Shown piece by piece: positions 50,912 through 58,237 of a stretch of DNA of 64,000 nt. Made by a program: the position numbers and the translations under genes. The notes under the pieces are model-generated. The model was not told the origin of the DNA, searched no databases, and saw only the letters and a program-made list of their open reading frames with translations. How positions within the stretch are numbered: the first letter of the stretch is position 1; every line of letters starts with the position of its first letter. Origin of the DNA: Bog-473 sp963764305 (lineage in GTDB: Bacteria; Actinomycetota; Acidimicrobiia; Acidimicrobiales; RAAP-2); assembly GCA_963764305.1 (NCBI GenBank), contig CAVXSD010000010.1, forward strand, positions 558,001 through 622,000, in the 5' to 3' direction.

Positions 50912-51372
50912 GTGGCGGTGCCAAAACATAGGTTTCTGTCAGAAAGACAGCTTGAGCGAATTGCCATGGACGAGAGCACTGCCCTGGTTAATCAGCTCGG
51001 CTCGACCATTCCACAGCGGGCACAGGCCATTAATGCGATCTACGACGGCAAGGTTGCAACGATACAGGCGACCTACTTCGGAGACCTTGTTCGAAAAAAG
51101 AGCGGGGGGTTAAGACGGCAAAACCTGGCTATATGTTTTTCCGAGTAAGCCGAAATCTTGCCGGTATGTCTAACCGGGATCGAGAATACCTCAGGATGGC
51201 GGATCTATTTGTCGCAATGACCCACGGTAACAACTTATGGTATGTTCGTCTAAAGGCTGCCGTGCTTTGGGGCGACGGGGCAGGCACACTTGGTCCAGGT
51301 GCGCAATGGAAACATCCCGGGCCGCTGTTGCTGATCAACAACCATCAACCCATGATATTGCGGAGTGGATGA
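50912..51372 (+). CDS. Hypothetical protein preceding the coupling ATPase, single frameshift
   Basis: From the GTG region at 50912 the frame reads VPKHRFLSERQLERIAMDES and ATIQATYFGDLVRKKSGG. After the run of six G (51104-51109) the sensible continuation is KTAKPGYMFFRVSRNLAGMS, then EYLRMADLFVAMTHGNNLWY in the next frame, ending at 51372. Joined, it would be about 153 residues and overlap the ATPase start by 67 nt. No family recognised. One indel in a homopolymer makes a sequencing cause plausible. Confidence 0.45.
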
Positions 51373-52912
51373 AGAAGTTCTTTTCCCTCGACTCAACCAT
51401 TAATGCGCTTCAACAAGATCTCAATCGAAGCCATCAAAGAACTGATCTAATACCAGAGAACCGAGCCATCGTTGATGAATTGATGAATCGAGTCGCTCCG
51501 ACAGGCGGGGGTGACTGGCTAAAGCCGACGCAGTTGGGCGGAACCGTTTTCGAACCCACAAGTCCGTTCTCTGTTCACATTGGCTCCTTCACGGGAGGCC
51601 CGCCTCTCTCGTATTCCGGCGAGGGATCTATGGTCACGATCGCACCGCCCGGGTCTGGCAAAACGCAGTGCAATGTCTTTCCCAATCTCTTGACCTGGAA
51701 AGGGCCCGCAATCGTCCTAGATATTTCTGGCGACATATACGAGCACACCGCAGGTTGGCGAGCGGCACACGTCGGACCTGTTTACAAGTTCAGTCCGCTA
51801 GAACCAGAAGATAGCCACAAGTACAACCCGCTTGCTTTCGTCCGCAACGAGCCAGACTTCATTTGGGAAGATGCGCGGCTCTCTTTCAGAAATGATGATT
51901 GTCCCAGCCTTTTCAAATGACCCGTTTTGGGAAAACGAGGCTCGAACGGCATTAACCGCGGCGATCGCCTTCGTGTGTTATTTCAACCCTCCCCATGAGC
52001 GGCCAATGCATGCAGTACTCGACATCCTTTTCGGTGGTCAAGCCTGGGAAGACATGATCTCTGGGTTGAGAATGGCTGTCAACGTTCGGGTCATGACGCA
52101 ACACGCGAACGTCGCTTTCGACAATGAACGAGAAGACCTTGAGCAGCGTGTTGCAGACTGCACGATCGAGTCTCAGCGCATGGTCGGGTGAACGCATTGC
52201 GAGAGCCACCGAGCGGTCCGATTGGGACCCGATGGATCTTAGGAGCGGCCAGAATCCAACCATTTATATCTATATCAGGCCCAACGAAGTAGAGGCTTAT
52301 CTCTCGCTTTTGCGCGTTTTTATTGGACAGCACATCCGGATTCTGACCGCGGGTCAAGTTCCAGCCCGGGGTGCGCCGCCTGTCCTGATCATGCTCGACG
52401 AGCTGCCGAGACTTAGGTACATGGCTCCGGTCGATGAAGCGCTCAATATCGGCCGAAAATACGGTCTACGACTATGGATGTTTGCTCAGAGTCTCGGACA
52501 ACTACAGAACGCTTACGAGAATGCTGACGGAATGATGGGATCGTGTGTAGTTCGGATCTTTATGAATCCAAGCGGAGCCGACGGTATGGCCGAGAAGCTC
52601 TCTGAAGAGCTGGGCTATGTGGACTCCATCCATGATGGCTCTCGCAAGCGTTTGATCGACGCGGCGGACTTGGCTGGTCCAAGTTTCAAGGATGTTCAGT
52701 TGGTGCTGGGGTTGGGCGCGAAGCCAGTTGTTGTCAGCAAGGACTTTGCATTCAAGCATCCAGAGCTGATCAAACGGATGGGACTAGAGCCACCAAGTCC
52801 CATGAGAGTAATGGCGCCAGCGGACGTACCTGCTCCTGCGGCGATGGCACCGCCCCCGCCCCCACCACCACCCCCGCCACCGCCTATTGGCGTTGCGCGG
52901 TCGGAGCGATAG
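51306..52912 (+). pseudogene. TraG/VirD4-like type IV coupling ATPase, two frameshifts
   Basis: ATG at 51306. Walker A is MVTIAPPGSGKTQCNVFPNL, followed by GPAIVLDISGDIYEHTAGWR, in the first frame. A shift near 51884 leads to MMIVPAFSNDPFWENEARTA, another near 52132 to VLQTARSSLSAWSGERIARA. The last frame holds the Walker B region VLIMLDELPRLRYMAPVDEA and LRLWMFAQSLGQLQNAY, and ends with a poly-proline tail. VirD4/TraG ATPases feed substrates into type IV secretion channels. The expected N-terminal membrane helices are missing: the first 40 residues are hydrophilic, so it is either a soluble TraD-like form or its start is further upstream. Confidence 0.7.
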
Positions 52913-52948
52913 GCCGCGGTCAACCACATTGTCTCAGGTAGAGGATCC

Positions 52949-53571
52949 ATGTCCGCAGAAGCCCTATCTTTGACGACGGCAGCGCCTGTTAGGGCGATGT
53001 CCGAACCGCTTGTTCCAGTAGGGACACCTGGCGGCTTGCTCTCGGGACTTCGCGATGACGCGGATCCCTCAGGGTAGTCCTCCGTGGTGACGACATCCTG
53101 GCGATTCCTGTTCGGGCCTACAGGATATGGCGGGCATGCCACGTAGCTCCGAACCGCGAGCAGCTGGATGACTGGTGTCGTTCGGAGGGCCTCGGATCGT
53201 GTGACACAGATGTTGAGGCGCTGCTCTCCTCGGAGCTCCTTGTCCAGGCGGGTGAGCTGCGTGAGGCCTTCTCCCGCGGTTTGCTCATCACTGTGATCGG
53301 CGAGCTTCGGGGAAATGCCGCACAGGATCAGCCGAGTGAACAGTTCACGATCTGGGGGAGAGACGGGCAACAGGTGCATGTCAGTGGGCGTCTTTATGAG
53401 GTTCTCCTGCGCTGCAACGGTCGACGCGTTTCGGGTTTGTTTGAATCGCTAAATGCTTCCCTAAACGAAGTGGTGCCTCTAGAAGAGAGCGTCTCCGACG
53501 CGATGACGCATGCGCTCCCAGTCCTAGTGCGTGCAGGAGCCGTAAGAATCGATATGGCGAGCAATGACTAA
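52949..53571 (+). CDS. Hypothetical protein, probable wHTH-like segment, single frameshift
   Basis: ATG 52949 (MSAEALSLTTAAPVRAMSEP) runs to ADPSG*, but after GGG (53072-53074) the next frame continues VVLRGDDILAIPVRAYRIWR, LDDWCRSEGLGSCDTDVEAL, then LLITVIGELRGNAAQDQPSE and VPLEESVSDAMTHALPVLVR until the TAA at 53571. One base restores about 207 residues. The composition suggests two small helical/winged domains. It overlaps the next start by 8 nt and follows the ATPase by 36 nt, so it belongs to the same operon. Confidence 0.5.
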
Positions 53572-54289
53572 TAGCCATCAGTCTGGGTTCATGCGACAAA
53601 TGTCCGGAATCAGAAATTATGTTACGCCGATAATGGCTTCTGTGATGTTGCATGGATATGTTTGTTCCGTTTCCCCGGAACGATACATGGGAGAAATGTA
53701 TAGGGATAATCCCAGCACTGCCGAAGTTATCTATCCAGGTATGTCTCAGGATGCGATCGAGCATTCCAAACAAACGGCTGATTTTGGAGATCAATACGAA
53801 GACTTAGCAGATGAGATGCGCACCAAATTCGAGGAAAAGCAAGAGTTCGACGAGCAGCTTGCCCACGGAAATTCGGAGTCACCCGAGGAGCACAAAACGG
53901 ATTACGAAATTGGCGGGGACCAAGTTGAGAAGCAAATGGCCGAGCTAAAAGAGCTGCAAGCGGCGCACGAAGCCCAACTCAAGGATCTCCAACAGGCCAA
54001 GGACATGGCATTGCAAGAACAGGCCGTGAAGGACGATCAGCGGGCCGAGTGGATGGCCAGTCAAACGGATCTCAGCAAAGAAGGTCTAGACGCGCTCGAA
54101 CAAGCGAAAGAAGTCAACCAACAGGCCATTGCCACGAATTTTGAGGTCGAAGAGACTGCTCTTCGGGAACAACAAGCACGAGAAGAGTCACACCTTCAGG
54201 CCAAACAGGTGGCGGAGATCCAAGAGCTGCCGCCACCGCCACCTCCACCGCCTCCACCACCCCCTCCGGAACCGACCCGCACCATTTAG
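53564..54289 (+). CDS. Coiled-coil protein with Gln/Glu-rich body and poly-proline tail
   Basis: 241 residues. Residues about 70-215 are Glu/Gln/Lys/Ala-rich with heptad character (QMAELKELQAAHEAQLKDLQ, EVEETALREQQAREESHLQA), predicting a long coiled coil. The C-terminus has 13 prolines in a row and ends EPTRTI. The N-terminus contains one moderately hydrophobic stretch (YVTPIMASVMLHGYVCSV). The ATG shares bases with the preceding gene. The neighbouring ATPase also ends in poly-proline, which suggests the two proteins meet in one assembly. No family recognised. Confidence 0.6.
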   Translation: MTNSHQSGFMRQMSGIRNYVTPIMASVMLHGYVCSVSPERYMGEMYRDNPSTAEVIYPGMSQDAIEHSKQTADFGDQYEDLADEMRTKFEEKQEFDEQLAHGNSESPEEHKTDYEIGGDQVEKQMAELKELQAAHEAQLKDLQQAKDMALQEQAVKDDQRAEWMASQTDLSKEGLDALEQAKEVNQQAIATNFEVEETALREQQAREESHLQAKQVAEIQELPPPPPPPPPPPPPEPTRTI

Positions 54290-54593
54290 GACGTGCAGGG
54301 GCGCCGGTTCAGATGCTTGGCCTCAAGCCTCGACGCCAGAATCCGGCTCGGTGCGGACATCCGATTCGAGGATCCAGGTTGTCGCCGCTTCTGAGATACA
54401 CGCGCACGCACATGATTTATCTCATGTAGTCGCCGAGTCTCCGACGGATGACTCCATTTAGGAGACTGTGACTTCAACGTGGTCGCGTTTGACGGATGTC
54501 GGCGTCACGCTGAGGGAAGGGCGTCACCTGGATACCGCCCCGATCCTGGCCCGGTGAACAGGATCAATCGGACGCCAGTTGCGCGTAGTGACA
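54290..54593. other. Intergenic stretch, no gene seen
   Basis: About 300 bp between the coiled-coil gene and the direct repeat. No frame with family sequence on either strand; GC rises toward the repeat. Confidence 0.4.
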
Positions 54594-54690
54594 AGATCCT
54601 CGGTGTCCTCGAACATGTACTCGGGTCGTGGACTGCCTCGTTGCGATCCACCTCGAGTCGACCCGGAGAGGGACCTATCTCGCCAATCAG
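54594..54690 (+). repeat. Left copy of a ~97-bp direct repeat flanking the ISL3 remnant
   Basis: Begins AGATCCTCGGTGTCCTCGAA and ends CTCGCCAATCAG. The copy at 56095-56194 differs by a few single-base changes and two short indels. The ISL3-type transposase stop lies at its inner edge. Confidence 0.85.
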
Positions 54691-55761
54691 GCTCTTCGGA
54701 TTTCAGCGGGGTGTGACCGTGGCAAGTAGTCCCAGTTGGGCTTGCCGGCGTAGAGCAGTGAGCGGATCCGGTAGTTCCGGAAGGACGTGAACCCGAAGGC
54801 GGCGCGCTTGACTCGCTTGATGAGGTTGTTGACCGCCTCGGTCGGTCCGTTGCTGACGTGGGCGTGGTGCCAGGCGGCGATCTGGTGCTTCCAGCGGATG
54901 AGGGTGCGTCCGAGGGAGCGGGCCTCGATCGGATAGTCCTTGTCCTGGAGGTCGCGTCCGAGCTGGGTCACCCACTCGAGAGCGAGATCGGGATCGCCGT
55001 GGGCGTAGAGCTCGCGGACCGCTTCTTTGGCCTCCCAGAAGGTGGCCACGTCGCCGTAGGGATCGCCGGCACGAAGGAGGCCGATGAGCTTCTCGTGGCC
55101 CTTGTCGTTGAGACGCTCCTTGGCCTTGGTCAACAGGCGTCGGCACCGATAGAGGGGATCGGACTTGCGGCCACGATGGCCGAGGGTCTCGTTCTGCACC
55201 CGGCGGCGGCACTCGTCGAGCTTGGTGTTGGCGAGCTTGATGAGGTGGAAGGGATCGGCCACCAGGATGGCACCGGGCATCATGAGCGCGAAGACCTGCC
55301 GATAGGGACCGGACAGGTCAAGGGTGGCGAACTGGATGCGCTCACGCCACGCCGCCTCTGCTCGGCCAGCCAGCACCATGGGCTCGGCACTGCCGCGACC
55401 GGGGACGACGTCGAGGAGCTGGCCGGCGCGGACGTCGACGATCTGGGTGGAGAACTGCTGGCGGTGCTAGGGACCGATCCGGACCATCAGCACCTCGTCG
55501 AGCCCGAGGGCCTGACGTCACCGAAGCGCTCGGGGTCGGCATCGAGCAGGGCTGTGCCATAGGTGATGACGGTGTCGTTGACGGTGTGCCAGTCACACCC
55601 GAGCTCGTCGGGCCACCTCGTTGACGCTGCGAGCATGACGGCCGACCTGGCTCGTCGCCCACCGGGCCGCTCGTGAGGTGAGCACCTGGCGGGGTGCAGG
55701 CGATGCGATCGTCCTCATCGGTCCACGACGACATCGTACAGACTGCATCGGGGCACGCCAC
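54687..55761 (-). pseudogene. ISL3-family transposase, degenerate
   Basis: The C-terminal 230 residues are open (54687-55379): FATLDLSGPYRQVFALMMPG, DPFHLIKLANTKLDECRRRV and HHAHVSNGPTEAVNNLIKRV, the DDE-region blocks of ISL3 transposases. Upstream the same frame reads LDEVLMVRIGP-stop-HRQQFSTQIVD; where the family has Tyr, a TAG replaces it. Further 5', CDWHTVNDTVITYGTALLDA and AARWATSQVGRHARSVNEVA lie in other frames. An inactive copy with a nonsense codon and at least two shifts. Confidence 0.8.
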
Positions 55762-56094
55762 GGCGCTTGTGCCACACGAGACGTGTCGGGCGACCGAACA
55801 GCGGGAGGTCTATCAACTCGACGTGGGACGATCTTTGAGAGCGAGCACCCCGCACCTCGGACACCCCACGAGCGAGGTCTTCGTCTCGACGTGGATTCTT
55901 GCCTGGTCCTGAGCGCCGTCCTCTGCGCTCAAGAAGGCGATCGCTCGAAGCTCGATCATCCACTCCAATAGCGAGGTGTATGTTTAGTTACCACGTTGGT
56001 TCTCTATCTGCGGTTGTAGAACAACCTCAGATTGTTGGACCTCCGCTAAGTTGGTAGTCGATCTACTTACTGCACTTCGCTCATTTCCGAAGAT
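55762..56094. other. Intergenic stretch within the IS remnants
   Basis: No gene seen. Lower GC near 55970-56090. It probably contains the decayed 5' end of the ISL3 element. Confidence 0.35.
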
Positions 56095-56194
56095 ATAGAT
56101 CCTCGGTGTCCTCGAACCATGTACTCGGGTCGGGGACGCCTCGTTGCGATCCACCTCGAGTCGACCCGGAGAGGGACCTGCCCTCTCGCCAATC
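56095..56194 (+). repeat. Right copy of the ~97-bp direct repeat
   Basis: Same orientation as 54594-54690, ending CTCTCGCCAATCAG. Together the copies bracket 1.4 kb, about the length of an ISL3 element. Confidence 0.85.
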
Positions 56195-56261
56195 AGATAC
56201 GCGACCAGGCCGGCCCGGCGGGCCGGCCTCAGCCATTGTGATCCCGGGTCAGCCCGGCTCT

Positions 56262-56705
56262 TCAAGGGGCGCTGCGGGACGCCGCTTCGCTCCGTGTCCT
56301 CGCTCTGCCTCCGGCAGCCCTTGACAAGCATCGCCGTCGAACGATGAATCCAAGCGAACAAAGGCAACCGTATTCAGGTGAGGTCGCCGGTGTCAGGCTT
56401 CGTTGATTCCCGTCCAGCCAACTCGCTCGGTTCGAGGATCGAGGGAAAATGCTGCCCCGGCGCAGTTTGGGGATCCCCAACTCGATATCGCCCGCCTTGG
56501 TGGAAAGGACCCGGGCGCGATGCCTGTCGCGTTCGGTCGTCCGCTCGCCGCTGCGTTCGTAGCGCCCGGCGCCGATCACCGAGGTGGCTTCGGCCTCGAT
56601 GAGCTCTTGGAGGACGAGACGCACGGCATCGCGGACGAGGTCGACGCCGTCGCCTGATTTGAGCGCGGCAAGCCGTTCGGACGGGTCAGACTGATCGAGG
56701 GCCAT
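56262..56705 (-). pseudogene. IS256-family (Mutator) transposase, N-terminal fragment
   Basis: From ATG 56705 the first 95 codons match IS256 transposases: GDGVDLVRDAVRLVLQELIE, EAEATSVIGAGRYERSGERT, and STKAGDIELGIPKLRRGSIF. After that a frame change gives the family's FPSILEPS for a few residues, followed by unrelated sequence. The DDE catalytic core is absent, so it is dead. The IS end sequence probably lies at 56706-56880. Confidence 0.8.
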
Positions 56706-56960
56706 CGGGTGTCTCCCTTGGGGTGCGTTCTTGTAGGAACACACCGAGGATCACCCGGTGGCTCACCTACGTGGTGGACCCTCCGGTCACCTCAAAGCCC
56801 ACCACTCGGTGGGACGCCAATAGTGGAGAACCAAAGACATCCAGAGGCTCGCCGAATATGAGCCCGATTGTTCACTCCATGGTGACCGGGTCCCCGTGAA
56901 CTGATCCACCCGTTGTGCGAGTCCGAGCCCCACGATGTGGGGAAGGAGGACAGCACGACG

Positions 56961-57239
56961 ATGAAGAGACGGCGCCACACGCCCGAGCAGGTGATCAGGA
57001 AGCTGGCCGAGGGCGAGAAGCTCCTCGGTGAGGGAAAGACGATCGAAGAGGTGGTCCGTCACCTCGAGATCACCGAGTCGACCTGGCACCGCTGGCGCAA
57101 CCAGTACGGGGGCATGAAGGCCGACGATGCCAAGGAGCTGCGTGAGCTGCGCAAGGAGAACGCGCAGTTGAAGAAGCTGCTGGCCGAGGCCGAGCTGGAC
57201 AAGGCGATGCTCAAGGAGATCAACCGGGGAAACTTCTGA
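56961..57239 (+). CDS. IS3-family transposase OrfA
   Basis: 92 residues from ATG 56961 (MKRRRHTPEQVIRKLAEGEK). Helix-turn-helix around EEVVRHLEITESTWHRWRNQ and a leucine-zipper-like tail (LRELRKENAQLKKLLAEAEL). It binds the IS ends. The last codons contain the GGGAAAC heptamer where ribosomes can slip into orfB. Confidence 0.9.
   Translation: MKRRRHTPEQVIRKLAEGEKLLGEGKTIEEVVRHLEITESTWHRWRNQYGGMKADDAKELRELRKENAQLKKLLAEAELDKAMLKEINRGNF
57227..57233 (+). promoter_or_regulatory. Programmed -1 ribosomal frameshift site (GGGAAAC)
   Basis: In the orfA frame the bases read G GGA AAC, the canonical X XXY YYZ heptamer. A -1 slip continues CTT CTG ACC CCG GAC, which is open into orfB. The orfA TGA follows 3 nt after the heptamer. 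Confidence 0.75.
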
Positions 57240-57289
57240 CCCCGGACTGCCGGCGGCGGGCCGTCAGAGCCCTCTGCACGCAGTTCGGG

Positions 57290-58090
57290 GTGAGTGAACG
57301 GCGGGCCTGTCGGGTGCTCGGCCAGCCCAGATCGACCCAGCGCCTGGCCGCACCGATCCCCTCCGACGACGAACTGGCGCTTCGGGCCTTCCTGCGCGAC
57401 TTCGCCCGGCGGCGTCCGAGGTGGGGGTGGCGCAGGGCAGCGCTGGCGGCCAAGGCGGCCGGGTGGCGGGTGAACCCCAAGCGGGTCCACCGCCTCTGGA
57501 TCACAGAAGGCCTGCGTGTGCCCTATCGCAAGCGCAAGAAGCCGCTGCGGGGCATCGGCAAGGCTATGGGTCCGTTCTGCCCGATCCGCCCGGACGTGGT
57601 CTGGGCCCTCGACTTCCAGTTCGACCAGACCTCAGACGGGAGGATGCTCAAGATCCTCAACGTCATCGACGAGTTCACCCGCGAGGCGCTGGCCACCGAC
57701 GTCGAGCGTTCCATCGACGCCGACGGGGTGGTCGTCTGCCTCCAACACCTGGCCGCGGTGCGCGGCGCCCCGGTCTTCGTCCGCTTCGACCACGGACCCG
57801 AGTTCATTGCCTACGCCGTGGCCGACTGGTGCCGCTTCAACGGGACGGGCACGGTGTTCATCGACCCGGGCTCACCATGGCAGAACGCCTGGATCGAGAG
57901 CTTCAACGGGAGGATGCGCGACGAGCACCTCAACGGCCAGCAGTTCGACTCCTTGCTCGAGGCTCAGGTCCTCACCGAGGACTGGAGGATCGACTACAAC
58001 ATGAACAGGCCCCACTCGGCACACGGCTGGCTCACCCCGGTCGAGTTCGTCGAGCAGTGGCTCAACCGACAACAGCTACAGCTCGCATAG
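57290..58090 (+). CDS. IS3-family transposase OrfB (integrase catalytic domain)
   Basis: 266 residues as an isolated frame from the GTG at 57290; the open frame extends upstream into orfA, so the active protein is probably the OrfAB fusion of about 355 residues. DDE residues are visible: VWALDFQFDQTSDG (D), VFVRFDHGPEFIA (D, with DHGPEF instead of DNGPEF) and NAWIESFNGRMRDE (E). The HTH_21-like region is RRRPRWGWRRAALAAKAAGW. Confidence 0.9.
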   Translation: MSERRACRVLGQPRSTQRLAAPIPSDDELALRAFLRDFARRRPRWGWRRAALAAKAAGWRVNPKRVHRLWITEGLRVPYRKRKKPLRGIGKAMGPFCPIRPDVVWALDFQFDQTSDGRMLKILNVIDEFTREALATDVERSIDADGVVVCLQHLAAVRGAPVFVRFDHGPEFIAYAVADWCRFNGTGTVFIDPGSPWQNAWIESFNGRMRDEHLNGQQFDSLLEAQVLTEDWRIDYNMNRPHSAHGWLTPVEFVEQWLNRQQLQLA

Positions 58091-58237
58091 CGAGTGGCTC
58101 AACAATCGGGGCCCAGTCAATGGCGCCACCGTGGATTAAGCTTCACTATTGCTCTTGCTGCTCTATAGCCATATCGTTTCTGAGCGGAGAGATTGCTTGC
58201 ATTCGAAGCATCACATGCGTGGCATTGGCGGTGGCGA

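Larger units (their letters stand above)
56883..58119 (+). mobile_element. IS3-family insertion sequence (IS407-like), apparently complete
   Basis: Terminal inverted repeats of 38-39 bp: 56883-56921 (starts TGACCGGGTCCCCG) and 58082-58119 (minus strand starts TGACTGGGCCCCG), both ending near CACNCGNTNTGCGAG. They are flanked by a 4-bp direct duplication ATGG at 56879-56882 and 58120-58123, as expected for the IS407 group. The element encodes orfA and orfB in the usual -1 relation with an intact slippery site. It is 1237 bp long and shows no lesion, so it may still be active. Confidence 0.88.

Noticed and set aside
52696..53379. A 227-codon minus-strand frame with poly-glycine
   Set aside because: It is the complement of the ATPase tail and the following small gene; the Gly run is the antisense of the poly-proline tail.
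55984..56367. A 127-codon minus-strand gene over the right direct repeat
   Set aside because: Its sequence spans the repeat and an unrelated flank, without ribosome binding site or family match.
57227..57290. Counting the orfA/orfB frame change as another sequencing error
   Set aside because: A canonical slippery heptamer sits in the correct register, and all IS3-family elements use this arrangement.
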